The notes below the pieces were generated by a model that worked only from the letters and a program-made list of their open reading frames with translations, had not been told where the DNA came from and did no database searches. The position numbers were made by a program, and so were the translations under genes. A stretch of DNA of 40,634 bases from Dactylosporangium sucinum (GTDB lineage Bacteria; Actinomycetota; Actinomycetes; Mycobacteriales; Micromonosporaceae): NCBI RefSeq assembly GCF_014647515.1, contig NZ_BMPI01000010.1, positions 86,304 through 126,937 of the forward strand. Reading direction: 5' to 3'. Below are positions 8,744 through 16,312 of the stretch, in pieces (positions within the stretch are counted from its first letter, which is position 1; the number at the start of each line of letters is the position of its first letter).

Positions 8744-8749
8744 TATAAT
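8744..8749 (+). promoter_or_regulatory. consensus -10 box TATAAT
   Basis: A perfect TATAAT, striking in such GC-rich DNA, followed by GATAC at 8753. No matching -35 is seen. Transcription would start near 8756 and run into the mini-ORF at 8800 and the hairpin at 8848. Confidence 0.45.
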
Positions 8750-8799
8750 TGGTGATACCTGCACGGGCGGCGGGCTGCTGCAGTACCTGGCGAGGACCC

Positions 8800-8832
8800 A
8801 TGCCGGTGCTGATCGCGGGCCCGCCCCGATAA
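8800..8832 (+). CDS. possible leader peptide (10 codons)
   Basis: ATG at 8800 preceded by GCGAGGACCC; reads MPVLIAGPPR then TAA. It ends 15 nt before the hairpin at 8848. Its position between a promoter and a terminator-like stem suggests a leader peptide; no codon run points to a specific amino acid. Confidence 0.25.
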   Translation: MPVLIAGPPR

Positions 8833-8847
8833 CCACCGACATCGTGA

Positions 8848-8879
8848 CGAGGGGTTGGCCCGCGCGGGCCAACCCCTCG
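8848..8879 (+). terminator. strong terminator or attenuator hairpin
   Basis: A 13-bp perfect stem (CGAGGGGTTGGCC and its complement) with a CGCGCG loop, followed by TCGTTTC. It lies 52 nt before the next gene's ATG at 8931. Confidence 0.6.
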
Positions 8880-8930
8880 TCGTTTCCGCCCGGGGATACT
8901 GAACGTGTCGCCGGCGACTGGAGGAGCAGC

Positions 8931-9203
8931 ATGTCCGACCGAAGCCCGGTCGAAGGTCTTCCCACCTGGTCCGATGCAGAGGAGTCACGCTTCGACCGTG
9001 CGCAGCAGACACTGCGGGCGCTGGTCGGTGCGTACGCCGAGCGGATCAGCGCGGCCGACGAGACGGCCGCCGAGCAGCTGCGCGCCGAGCAGGTCCGTTA
9101 CGGTCGTGAGCTCGCAACCCTGGACCCGGCCGATCCCGAACGGCTGAGCACGATCATCAACGACTACCCCGCGCTGGTGGAGCGGGTCCGCGCGGGCGCG
9201 TAG
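8931..9203 (+). CDS. small helical acidic protein, unknown
   Basis: Encodes 90 residues from MSDRSPVEGLPTW. It is almost entirely charged and helical, with many Glu/Arg pairs (AEESRFDRAQQTLRALVGAY, ADETAAEQLRAEQVRYGREL). ATG 8931 has an ideal GGAGGAG ribosome site. A degenerate GATAC/GTGTC inverted repeat lies at 8895-8909. It is convergent with the zeta-toxin-like gene. Its size recalls epsilon antitoxins, but the orientation and position are not those of an epsilon-zeta operon, so I do not call it an antitoxin. Confidence 0.6.
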   Translation: MSDRSPVEGLPTWSDAEESRFDRAQQTLRALVGAYAERISAADETAAEQLRAEQVRYGRELATLDPADPERLSTIINDYPALVERVRAGA

Positions 9204-9212
9204 CGCCGGCCT

Positions 9213-10208
9213 TCACGACCGCGTCCGGCCAGGGCGCGGAGGCAAGGCGCCGCCGCCCGGCGGGGAGCTCGGCGGCGGCGTCCGCGCGGTGAGGCCGTGC
9301 GGGGGCCGGGGGAACGCCAGCCGCGCCGGCGAGGTAGAGGCCGGCGGACCCAACCGGTGTGGTGCGGCGTCGGCGACGGCGGCGTCGAGGTCTGGCTGCA
9401 GCCAGGCTGGCAGGACAGCGCGCAGCGCGGCCACCCGCTCGTCGAAGGCGGCGATCTCGGCGGCCGTCCAGGTCCGGTTGCGCTCGGCGGTCAGCGCGGC
9501 CCGGGCCGCCGGCGGCGATCGCCACCGGCCGCCCTCGTCGAGGCTATTGGTGTACAGCGGCTGGCCGCCGCCGCGGCGCATGACGTGGACCCGGTGGGCG
9601 CGCTGGTCGTCCTCGACCCGCTCGGCGGTCGCCGGCAGGCCGTCGTAGGCGGCCTCCTGGAAAGCGCGAGGCGTGTACCGGCCGTATCCCAGGCGGGGGT
9701 CGGCACGGTCGGCGGCGTACCGCTGCAGCACGCCCAGAGTGCTGGTGGCCAGATCGACCGCGAGGAAGACCACCTCGACATCGCGGCCAGCCGCACGGTG
9801 ATGCTCGATCTGTGCGGCGGTGTCGCCCGGGCCGCGCAGGGTGGTGCTGACAATCAGGTTGATGCCGTGCTCGATCGCGTACGCGATCGCCCAGCGGCTC
9901 CACGTCTGGACGTCGGTGTGTGTCGCCTCGGCGGCGGTGCGATCGTCGCTGCGGGCCAGCCGGGCGTAGTCGGGGTGGAAGGCACGCAATTGGTCGACGT
10001 CCACGATGACCGCGTCGAGGTTGCGGGCGAGCTCCGCCTCGAGCCGGCTCTTGCCGGCGCCGGGCTGCCCGCCGACCAGGACGGTGACGGGCGGCCGGGC
10101 GCCGGTGTCCTGCTCAGCTGGGTGCTGGGCGTCGCCGAACAACGACGGCAGGATCGCCCGGTCGAAGATGACCCGGCGGGCCGCTTCGGGTAGGTGCGCT
10201 TGGTTCAC
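9213..10208 (-). CDS. zeta-toxin family kinase
   Basis: Encodes 331 residues. A Walker A motif (GGQPGAGKS) lies at residues 46-54, followed by AVIVDVDQLRAFHPDYARLA, NLIVSTTLRGPGD and EVVFLAVDL, in the order seen in zeta-toxin/PezT kinases. Characterised members phosphorylate UDP-N-acetylglucosamine and block cell-wall synthesis; members in large actinobacterial genomes may have other roles. The last about 50 residues are Pro-rich and extra. GTG 10208 follows GGAGG by 5 nt. No epsilon-like antitoxin precedes it on the same strand. Confidence 0.8.
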   Translation of the reverse strand: MNQAHLPEAARRVIFDRAILPSLFGDAQHPAEQDTGARPPVTVLVGGQPGAGKSRLEAELARNLDAVIVDVDQLRAFHPDYARLARSDDRTAAEATHTDVQTWSRWAIAYAIEHGINLIVSTTLRGPGDTAAQIEHHRAAGRDVEVVFLAVDLATSTLGVLQRYAADRADPRLGYGRYTPRAFQEAAYDGLPATAERVEDDQRAHRVHVMRRGGGQPLYTNSLDEGGRWRSPPAARAALTAERNRTWTAAEIAAFDERVAALRAVLPAWLQPDLDAAVADAAPHRLGPPASTSPARLAFPRPPHGLTARTPPPSSPPGGGALPPRPGRTRS

Positions 10209-10336
10209 GGCATCCTCCAGCTCGCCCTCTGTCCGAGCCGGGAGGGCGGGTCCGTGGGTGCCGGGTGGGTGGGCCGCGGGTGATGACCACGGCGAGGCGG
10301 GCGCCGACGCTGAGCGTCACTCGGACAAGGCGCGAA

Positions 10337-10364
10337 CGCTCCGCTGGCGCTGACCAGCGGAGCG
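10337..10364 (-). terminator. hairpin after the 10373-10603 gene
   Basis: An 11-bp perfect stem (CGCTCCGCTGG and its complement) with a 6-nt loop, directly downstream of the stop codon of the leftward gene at 10373. Confidence 0.5.
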
Positions 10365-10372
10365 ACCGCGCT

Positions 10373-10603
10373 CTATGCCGAAGAAGCTCCCAGAGCGATC
10401 AACCAAGCGACGGACCCTGCGAGCACGGCCACGAGGGCGTCACCGAGGAAAAGGGACCGCAGGTCATGCAGTCCCGAGCGAGACCAGGGCCGCTCCCCAC
10501 GCCCGTGCGGCACCACGCTGACGGCCGCCAATGCGATCGCGGCGGCCCAGGTGTGCCTGCTGCGGCGACGGCGCAGTGCTTCGCTGTGCGACCGGTCCTC
10601 CAC
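10373..10603 (-). CDS. small two-helix membrane protein, leaderless
   Basis: Encodes 76 residues from GTG 10603 (VEDRSHSEALRRRRSRHTW). The N-terminus is basic. Two hydrophobic segments follow at about 20-31 and 55-73 (ALVAVLAGSVAWLIALGA). TAGACT lies 7 nt before the GTG, so it is probably leaderless; starts further upstream read through a long hairpin and are unlikely. No family was recognised. Confidence 0.5.
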   Translation of the reverse strand: MEDRSHSEALRRRRSRHTWAAAIALAAVSVVPHGRGERPWSRSGLHDLRSLFLGDALVAVLAGSVAWLIALGASSA

Positions 10604-10610
10604 GGCTTGA

Positions 10611-10616
10611 AGTCTA
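10611..10616 (-). promoter_or_regulatory. -10 box TAGACT before the gene starting at 10603
   Basis: On the minus strand TAGACT plus 7 nt precedes the GTG. It abuts the hairpin 10616-10644, which probably ends the previous transcript. Confidence 0.45.
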
Positions 10617-10644
10617 CAGGGGGGCCCGGCCCGGGCCCCCCTGT
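10616..10644 (-). terminator. GC-rich hairpin between two leftward genes
   Basis: A perfect 14-bp inverted repeat around one central base: ACAGGGGGGCCCGG and its complement. It sits 54 bp after the stop at 10698 and immediately before the next promoter. Confidence 0.5.
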
Positions 10645-10697
10645 GTCGATCAGCCGGCAACGCCGGGTCGGGCAGGTGTTCGATCACTGAGTGGTCT

Positions 10698-11246
10698 TCA
10701 CCGGGTCGTCCCGCGGGACAGGACGCTGGCGTATGCCAGTTGCTGCCAGAGCAGTACGCCGGCGGCGATGAGCAGCACCCCGGCGCCGATCAGGCCGAGG
10801 ACCGGCGGGTGCGCGAGGAGCACGTAGGCGCCCAGCGACACCACCGCGGGGAAGACGAAGGTCGCCACGTCGACGATGAGCTGGATGCCCTTGCGCTGCC
10901 GGCGGCGTCCGTCGTTGCGGTGGCTGGTCTCCCAGCCGAGGACCGGCCGCCCGGTGATGGCGGCCACCTTGGCCGCCAGTTCGTCGCGCAGGTACCGCGC
11001 GGCGGCGCTGACCTTCTGGTCGTTGACCAGGTGCGTCCAGCCCAGGATCAGCGTGACGGCGGGCAGCAGGAGCAGCGCGGCCGGCGTCTTCGCGCCGGCA
11101 ACCAGGGTGGCGGCGATGGCGGTGAGGGTGCCGTAGACGAGATGGTCGCGCCGGTCGATGCGGGCCTTCTGCTCGTCCTTGAGCTTGTCGTATTCGGCCA
11201 TCAGGACGGTCAGCTGGAGGCCGACCTGGCCGTCGGTGGTCGTCAA
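10698..11246 (-). CDS. four-helix membrane protein of an uncharacterised actinobacterial type
   Basis: Encodes 182 residues. An amphipathic N-terminal helix (LTVLMAEYDKLKDEQKARID) is followed by two hydrophobic segments (about 39-52 and 54-71). A cytoplasmic loop contains YLRDELAAKV and WETSHRNDGRRRQRK, and two more hydrophobic segments lie at about 125-145 and 148-170. The layout resembles a widespread actinobacterial membrane family without known function. The start is TTG 11246, with AAAGGA about 8 nt upstream. No enzymatic motif is visible. Confidence 0.6.
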   Translation of the reverse strand: MTTTDGQVGLQLTVLMAEYDKLKDEQKARIDRRDHLVYGTLTAIAATLVAGAKTPAALLLLPAVTLILGWTHLVNDQKVSAAARYLRDELAAKVAAITGRPVLGWETSHRNDGRRRQRKGIQLIVDVATFVFPAVVSLGAYVLLAHPPVLGLIGAGVLLIAAGVLLWQQLAYASVLSRGTTR

Positions 11247-11403
11247 CGCGGGAGTCCTTTCCGGGTGTCGATGGTCGGGCCGCCGCTGCCGTGCAGGGCG
11301 ACGAGTTCAGGTCACGGGGCCGGCCGCCGACCGGATGACCGGCGGGGGCCTCGGACGTCAGCGTGGGCGCCGGGTATGACCGGCGGGCGTGGCCGAGCGC
11401 CAG

Positions 11404-11625
11404 TCAGCCGCGACGATTTGCCGACGTGCCGCCGCAGAGGACGATCACGGCGATGGCGGTGAGCACGGCGATCATCGGCAGATGGGGAGCGACGGCGCGC
11501 AGCGCGACCCCCAGCAGGTACAGCACCACCCCGACGCCGACGCCGACACAGGCCAGGGCGAGCGCGACGCGGCCGAGCCGGCGGCGGCGGTTCGTGCGGC
11601 TGGTAGACGGAGTCCCGGTCTTCAT
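11404..11625 (-). CDS. small two-helix membrane protein
   Basis: Encodes 73 residues from MKTGTPSTSRTNRRRR. Two hydrophobic segments lie at about 18-41 and 48-66. ATG 11625 has an ideal AAGGAGG site. A perfect GATAC-N6-GTATC palindrome ends about 21 nt upstream of the ATG, so the gene probably shares control with those at 18166 and 23711. The 157 bp between its stop and the gene ending at 10698-11246 show nothing notable. Confidence 0.65.
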   Translation of the reverse strand: MKTGTPSTSRTNRRRRLGRVALALACVGVGVGVVLYLLGVALRAVAPHLPMIAVLTAIAVIVLCGGTSANRRG

Positions 11626-11645
11626 CGAACCTCCTTGATGTTGCG

Positions 11646-11661
11646 GATACTCATGGGTATC
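11646..11661. promoter_or_regulatory. operator-like palindrome GATAC-N6-GTATC
   Basis: GATACTCATGGGTATC, perfect 5-bp arms separated by 6 nt, directly upstream of the ribosome site of the gene starting at 11625. Identical arms and spacing occur at 18194 and 23729. Confidence 0.6.
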
Positions 11662-11698
11662 AGAAGTTCATGACCGAGGGCGTCGGCTCGGTTGCGGT

Positions 11699-11884
11699 GT
11701 GGCCGGGCTGGAAGGCGTCATGGGTGCAGGCCAACCGTTGGACCGGCAGATGTCCCGGGAACTGTCGGCGGATGTGGCCTACCCGGCCACCGCGGGTGAT
11801 CTGCCTGATCAGCTGGGTTCGGTGTCGCGGCGGACGTCCATGGTGGCGATCGGACGCCCGCAGGGCAGGCACTGCAGCTCGTAG
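11699..11884 (+). CDS. possible small protein, doubtful
   Basis: A 61-codon frame starting GTG 11699 (MAGLEGVMGAGQPLDRQMSR) containing ADVAYPATAGDL, faintly like small actinobacterial DUF2795-type proteins. It overlaps the end of the convergent gene at 11809 by about 75 bp and has no ribosome site. Confidence 0.2.
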   Translation: MAGLEGVMGAGQPLDRQMSRELSADVAYPATAGDLPDQLGSVSRRTSMVAIGRPQGRHCSS

Positions 11885-12039
11885 TGGCTGGTCGGATCAG
11901 TGAAGCCAACCAGGACGCGCTGGTGCCCGCCATGCCCTCGCCGGTCGGCGAGGCGGTCAAGCGCGGACCAGAACCGGTCGCCGGCGAACAGGTCTTGGGG
12001 GACGAGCAGACGGTCCGGGTCGTCGGGTCCGGTGGCCAT
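11809..12039 (-). CDS. small protein with CxxC, unknown
   Basis: Encodes 76 residues from MATGPDDPDRLLVPQDLFAG. It has a polar N-terminus, a helical middle (RFWSALDRLADRR) and ends with strands around LQCLPCGRPIATMDV; the single Cys-x2-Cys could bind metal. A CAGACT box lies 6 nt before ATG 12039, consistent with leaderless expression. The 157 bp upstream is extremely GC-rich and contains inverted repeats but no other gene. Confidence 0.5.
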   Translation of the reverse strand: MATGPDDPDRLLVPQDLFAGDRFWSALDRLADRRGHGGHQRVLVGFTDPTSHYELQCLPCGRPIATMDVRRDTEPS

Positions 12040-12197
12040 GTGCTGAGTCTGCCCGCTGATCGCGGAGAACGGCGGACAACCCACCCGAGCCAGCCCGGGC
12101 GGCCGAGGCCGGCCGGGCCCGGGCCGGGGTGTCCTGCGTGACCTGGAGGCGGCCCGCCAGCGGGAGCGCTCGCCCGCACGCCTACGGATGTGCGGAG

Positions 12198-12482
12198 CTA
12201 CGCAGGTGCGGAGGTGTCGTTCGCCGGCGGCCGCTGCCACTGCCGCTCGGTGCGCAGGGCGGCGCTGATGGAGGAGCGAATCTCGCGGAAGCCTTCGGAC
12301 AGCTCGTGCCGTCCACTGGCCAGCCGCAGCAGACCCCGGCTAAGTTCGCCGCGGGTCAGCTCGCCGGCGATCCAGCCGCGGACGAGCTCGGCGACCCGAT
12401 CGGTCTCGTGCCAGACATCGGCGTCGCCGCGGCCGAGGTCGTAGCCGCGGCGGACGATCGGGATCGCGGCGAGTTGCTGCAT
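12198..12482 (-). CDS. small helical protein, unknown; overlaps previous gene
   Basis: Encodes 94 residues from MQQLAAIPIVRRGYDLGRGD. It is mostly helical with alternating charges (VAELVRGWIAGELTRGEL, FREIRSSISAALRTERQWQR). It overlaps the 3' end of the gene at 12340-12831 in another frame by 143 bp. Open codons upstream of the ATG (RPPLLDL) and the Arg-rich, unnatural tail of the preceding frame suggest the two were once joined or that one base is wrong near 12490. No ribosome site is clear at ATG 12482. Confidence 0.5.
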   Translation of the reverse strand: MQQLAAIPIVRRGYDLGRGDADVWHETDRVAELVRGWIAGELTRGELSRGLLRLASGRHELSEGFREIRSSISAALRTERQWQRPPANDTSAPA

Positions 12483-12831
12483 GAGGTCGAGCAGTGGCGG
12501 CCGGCGCCGGACGGTCCGGGGCGTCGAGCCGGGTGATCGCGGTGTCCAGGACCCCGGCCGCGTGGCTGCCGTCGGGGAGCTGCGCGAGCAGTTCCCGGAG
12601 CCGGGCCAGGGCCTGGTTGGTGTCGTGGTGACCCCGGCCGATGCCCTCGCCGAGGTCGGTGAGCAGATTGCCCAGGGCGTGGCCGTCGACGGCCAGGTGC
12701 CCGTCGTCGCCGAGGTCCTGCCAGGCCACGCCGATGGCGCCGTCGAGATGCATGAGGCCCTGGTCTGCGCCGTTGTTGGGTGGCCGGATCGGCTCGTCGC
12801 TGCGGCCCGGCGAGGGCCGCGCGCCGGTCAT
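12340..12831 (-). CDS. unknown protein coupled to the ART-domain gene
   Basis: Up to 163 residues. The first about 110 look genuine: DGHLAVDGHALGNLLTDLGE, HHDTNQALARLRELLAQL and VLDTAITRLDAPD. The last about 50 are Arg/Pro-rich and probably out of frame. Its ATG overlaps the stop of the ADP-ribosyltransferase-like gene (ATGA), so both are translated together; an antidote or partner role is conceivable but unproven. A truncated near-copy lies at 6520-6714 and ends with TGA at the equivalent of residue 110, supporting that as the original end. Confidence 0.5.
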   Translation of the reverse strand: MTGARPSPGRSDEPIRPPNNGADQGLMHLDGAIGVAWQDLGDDGHLAVDGHALGNLLTDLGEGIGRGHHDTNQALARLRELLAQLPDGSHAAGVLDTAITRLDAPDRPAPAATARPHAATRRDPDRPPRLRPRPRRRRCLARDRSGRRARPRLDRRRADPRRT

Positions 12832-14456
12832 GTCGCCGCTCCGGCTGCGGCTGGGGGGCTCGGCTGGCCCTCGTCTTCCTCGGGCAGTGGCGGCAGGACC
12901 TCGACGTCGAGCACCCGCGTCGTGTAGGGCTGGCCGCCGGCGCTGCGGCTGGGGATCTCTTGGACCTGGTCGGCGACGACGCGCATGCGCAGTTCGCGGT
13001 CCAGCAGGAGTTCGGCCTCGCGGGTGTGGTGACGGGTGGTGACCCAGCTGGACAGCTGGATGGCGCCGACGCCGGGGGGTACGTGCAGGCGCATGATCAC
13101 GTCGTCGGCGAACATGAGGGCCACGTTAGGGTCTGCGCTGGTGGATTGGTAGCGCGGTTCGGTCCACTCCACGCCGGTCATGTCGGCGCCGTCGCGCCAC
13201 AGCGGCCCGAGTGCCTTGGGCGTGTCGTTCCAGCCGCGCCACACCTGCACGGGCACGTGCAGCGGGGACGCCTCCATGGCCGTGTCGATGAGCGCGACGT
13301 GCATGTTCACGTCCTCGTAGGTGGGCTCGGCGCCGGGCGCCTCGCGCATCAAGCGGCTGGTCTCGGCGTCATCGGCGCCACGCAGATACCTGTTGACCCA
13401 GCGGAACGTGGAGCAGCGGTAGAACCGCAGCGCCCGCTCGACCGCCTCGGTAGTGCGCTCACCCCAGCCGGGATCGTCGTCCAGCACCAGTTTGGAGGTC
13501 GTGTCGTACTGCTCGTCCGCAGGCTTGTCGGGCAGCCGGCTCGACGCGGCGAACAGCACCTCCTGGCCGGCGCGTTCGCGCGGGTCGTCCGGGTCGGCGG
13601 CCGCGGCCCGGTCGGCGGCGATGCGCTGGCCGAGCGCGTCGTGCCACTGCTGCAGCTGCTCGCGGTCCAGCTCGAGCACCACCGTCTCGTCGCCGCGGCC
13701 GGCTTCGACGCGGCGACGGCCGTCCGGCAGCTGCTCGGTCCACTCCACGCGGGCCCGGTGGTCGGTGCTCGGGTAGAACACGTCGGCGCCCTCGGCGGAT
13801 TCGTCGTCCCCGGCGCCGGTGTCGGCGCGGGCCAGGGTGCTGGCCAGCGCTGCGTGCAGTTCCAGCAGGTCGCCGGGGGTCATGTCGATGCCGACGGCGG
13901 CGTTCTCGCCGCTGCTGAGCTCGACATGGCGGGTGCCGTCGTCGTTGCGGGGGCTCCAGTCCACGTAGGGTCCGGACTCAGCGCCGTCCGGGCCCGGCCA
14001 GTAGCAGCCGGCCTCGGCGCGCTGCTGCTCCAGGTCGCTCACCGGCGTCTCGACGTTGACCGCGTCAGTGCCGTCGTCGCCGGCCGAGACCGCGGCCGGC
14101 TGTCCCGGCGCGGCCCCGCCGCCGGCCGCCGCACTCGGTGCCTCGGCGGGTGCCTGGTCGTCCGTAATGAACCCCTTTGAACCGGCGCCGGGATTGGCGG
14201 CGTACGCCTCCCTGACCTGTTCGTGTCCGGTCAGCGCCTGATCAGCACGCGCCCACGCGGTAGCCGCCGCATCGCTGGCCTGCTGCGCCGCCTCCGCCGC
14301 GTGGACTACCGCCCCGTCGACGCCCTGATGCCGCAGGGATGCCACGAACTGCCCGGTGTGATCGGACTGCCCCGCGTATGCCGCGCTCATCCCGGCCGCG
14401 AACTGCCGCGCCGCGCCCAGGCCGGCGACCTCGCCGCCACCACCCGGTCTCTGCAC
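12828..14456 (-). CDS. modular protein with shared N-terminal module and C-terminal ADP-ribosyltransferase-like domain
   Basis: Encodes 542 residues. Residues of about 8-95 form a helical module (AGLGAARQFAAGMSAAYAGQ ... EAYAANPGAG) shared with the two upstream genes. Two similar short beta-alpha units follow (VDWSPRNDDGTRHVELSSG and VEWTEQLPDGRRRVEAG). From about residue 340 there is an R-S-E type ART pattern: VPVQVWRGW (Arg), YQSTSADPNVA (Ser-Thr-Ser) and TREAELLLDRELRMRV (Glu-x-Glu). Such enzymes transfer ADP-ribose from NAD to proteins, usually as toxins or phage factors. GTG 14456 follows AAAGGAGAGG. No signal peptide is seen; the N-terminal module may direct export or packaging (inference). 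Confidence 0.7.
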   Translation of the reverse strand: MQRPGGGGEVAGLGAARQFAAGMSAAYAGQSDHTGQFVASLRHQGVDGAVVHAAEAAQQASDAAATAWARADQALTGHEQVREAYAANPGAGSKGFITDDQAPAEAPSAAAGGGAAPGQPAAVSAGDDGTDAVNVETPVSDLEQQRAEAGCYWPGPDGAESGPYVDWSPRNDDGTRHVELSSGENAAVGIDMTPGDLLELHAALASTLARADTGAGDDESAEGADVFYPSTDHRARVEWTEQLPDGRRRVEAGRGDETVVLELDREQLQQWHDALGQRIAADRAAAADPDDPRERAGQEVLFAASSRLPDKPADEQYDTTSKLVLDDDPGWGERTTEAVERALRFYRCSTFRWVNRYLRGADDAETSRLMREAPGAEPTYEDVNMHVALIDTAMEASPLHVPVQVWRGWNDTPKALGPLWRDGADMTGVEWTEPRYQSTSADPNVALMFADDVIMRLHVPPGVGAIQLSSWVTTRHHTREAELLLDRELRMRVVADQVQEIPSRSAGGQPYTTRVLDVEVLPPLPEEDEGQPSPPAAAGAAT

Positions 14457-14529
14457 CCGCCCTCTCCTTTCGCCTCGCGCTGACCGGGCCAGTAAAGCCC
14501 CGGCCCACGTCAGCACTCCGCGTGGTGGC

Positions 14530-16290
14530 TCAGCTGCCCGCCATCTTGCGGGCAAGGGCCGCGGCCTTGCGCAGGCCGGCTGCGGTGGGAGCGAACGGCT
14601 CCCCATCGGCGCCAGGGGTCCATTCCTCGTCGGCGTCCGCCGGCCGCCGGGCCACGTTGTAGCTCACGCCGCCGCACTCGTCCTTCTGGACCGCCTCGAT
14701 GACGAGGGCCCCACCGTTACGGGCCGGGATCTCCGCTGTCGCGGACACGAAGCCGCCCAGCTCGTCCATCCTCGCGTTGACCGCGTTCAGGTCGGCGGTG
14801 ATCCGTTCCAGCTCGGCGGCCTCACCGGGCTCGAGCGGTCGGGCGGTGGCGTCGATCGACGCCCGTTCCTCGCGGGCCTCGGCCGTGTCGAACTTCGCCG
14901 AGTGGTGCGTGCGCTGCCTCGACACGTAGCTGCCGCGCAGCTTGTAGGTCTGGCGGTCGGTGGTGCCCCGCGCGCCGCCAGGTGCGGCGTCCAGTTCGTC
15001 CAGGCGGGCCTGTTCGTCCGGGGTGCGGACCCTCCGGTTGCGGTTGTAGTACGCGCTGCGGTGGGGCTTCGGAATGCGCTCCAGCGCCTCCATCTCCCGG
15101 AACTCCTCCAGCGTCAGCCCGCACACGATCGCGGCCTGCTCCGCCAACAGCGGCGGCAGCGTCGGATGCAGGCAGTCGCTGCCGTCGCCGAACTTCAGCT
15201 CGTCGTGCCGCGCCGCCTGCGTCTCGCTGCGCTGGCGCCAGGGGATGCGGCTGAGGTCGCGCAGTTCCTCGAACTCCGCCACGGTCAGGCCGCACACGGC
15301 GGCCGCCTCGGCGTCCTTGCCCGGCTCCCAGGCGTCCGTGCCAGCTGCGTCGACCTGCCGTTGCAGCTCGTCGTAGCGGCTCCGATCCTCAGAGGGCAGC
15401 CGGTCGACGGCGGCTTCCATGTCGCGGCGGCGATGGCGTTGGAACTCTTCGTCGTGCAGGACCTTCGCGTCGGCGTCCATCTTGCGCTGGCCCTGCTCCT
15501 CGCTGCCGAACCTCTTCGCCTCCAGCGCGGCCCGGTCCGCGTGCAGCCGGTCCGAATCCTTGACAAGCCCCTGGTACTCCTTGTCGACCGCGGCGGCGCG
15601 GGCGACGACGTCGGCGGCCAGCTCAGGCAGGCGGGCCGCGTCGGCGGCGTCCAAGACCACGGTGTTCGCCGAGCCGGTGTCGACGTGGTACTCCTCGCCG
15701 TCATCCTCCTCGTCGACCTCGACGTCGTGCTCCGGAGCGTGGGCGCCGCGCCAGTTCTTCCGGTCCTCATCGAAGATCGGCACGCCGATGTGGACCTGCC
15801 GCCCGTCCGGGGTGTCCACGGCGGCGGCGAGCATCATCATCCCCTCGTCGTCCTTCGCCGAGCCGCTCCCGGCGAACTGTTCACCGGGGTCGAGCTGGAA
15901 GCGTCCGGCCAGGCGCAGCGGGTCGGGCAGCGGCGGCTGGGCCGGTTCTGTCGGCTGCTGGGCGCTGGCCGTCGGCGTTCCGGCGGTTGCCTGCTCGTCC
16001 ATGACGAACTCCTTGGATCCGGCGCCGGGGTTGGCGGCGTACGCCTCGCCCACCTGCCCGTGCGTGGTCAGCACCTGATCCGCGCGGGCCCACGCCGCAG
16101 CCGCGGCATCGCTGGCCTGCTGTGCCGCCTCGGCCGCATCCACCACAGCCCCGTCGACGCCCTGCTCCCGCAGCGTCGCCACGAACTGCCCGGTGTGCTC
16201 GGACTGCCCCGTATACGCCGCGCTCATCCCGGCCGCGAACTGCCGCGCCGTACCCAGTCCGGCGACCTCGCCGGGGGGTTGGGGTTGCAT
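14530..16290 (-). CDS. modular protein with shared N-terminal module and long charged C-terminus
   Basis: Encodes 586 residues from MQPQPPGEVAGLG. The N-terminal about 95 residues match the flanking genes' module. A beta-rich acidic segment follows (DVEVDEEDDGEEYHVDTGS, then NTVVLDAADAARLPELAADV), then a helical charged middle. An internal duplication reads VCGLTVAEFEELRDLSRIP and VCGLTLEEFREMEALERIP, about 60 residues apart. The end (YNVARRPADADEEWTPG ... AALARKMAGS) resembles a small tail domain. No catalytic motif was recognised. ATG 16290 has GGGAGG upstream. It is operon-like, with 23 bp between it and the previous gene. Confidence 0.65.
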   Translation of the reverse strand: MQPQPPGEVAGLGTARQFAAGMSAAYTGQSEHTGQFVATLREQGVDGAVVDAAEAAQQASDAAAAAWARADQVLTTHGQVGEAYAANPGAGSKEFVMDEQATAGTPTASAQQPTEPAQPPLPDPLRLAGRFQLDPGEQFAGSGSAKDDEGMMMLAAAVDTPDGRQVHIGVPIFDEDRKNWRGAHAPEHDVEVDEEDDGEEYHVDTGSANTVVLDAADAARLPELAADVVARAAAVDKEYQGLVKDSDRLHADRAALEAKRFGSEEQGQRKMDADAKVLHDEEFQRHRRRDMEAAVDRLPSEDRSRYDELQRQVDAAGTDAWEPGKDAEAAAVCGLTVAEFEELRDLSRIPWRQRSETQAARHDELKFGDGSDCLHPTLPPLLAEQAAIVCGLTLEEFREMEALERIPKPHRSAYYNRNRRVRTPDEQARLDELDAAPGGARGTTDRQTYKLRGSYVSRQRTHHSAKFDTAEAREERASIDATARPLEPGEAAELERITADLNAVNARMDELGGFVSATAEIPARNGGALVIEAVQKDECGGVSYNVARRPADADEEWTPGADGEPFAPTAAGLRKAAALARKMAGS

Positions 16291-16312
16291 GTGTCGTCGC
16301 CTCCCTCGAGGC

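Larger units (their letters stand above)
8756..8883 (+). ncRNA. candidate small RNA or 5' leader with attenuator
   Basis: About 125 nt bounded by the TATAAT box and a strong terminator-like hairpin ending in TCGTTTC. It contains a 10-codon ORF with its own ribosome site. It could be a free small RNA, or the leader of the gene at 8931 with the hairpin as attenuator. No known RNA family is recognised. Confidence 0.35.

Noticed and set aside
8931..10208. Epsilon-zeta toxin-antitoxin pair
   Set aside because: The 90-residue protein is convergent with the zeta-like gene, not upstream on the same strand, and has no recognisable epsilon sequence.
12780..14180. Long plus-strand frame over the ART-domain gene (and similar long plus frames at 14902-16401 and 16805-18559)
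   Set aside because: They are antisense shadows caused by GC bias; the minus-strand proteins have paralogues, motifs and ribosome sites.
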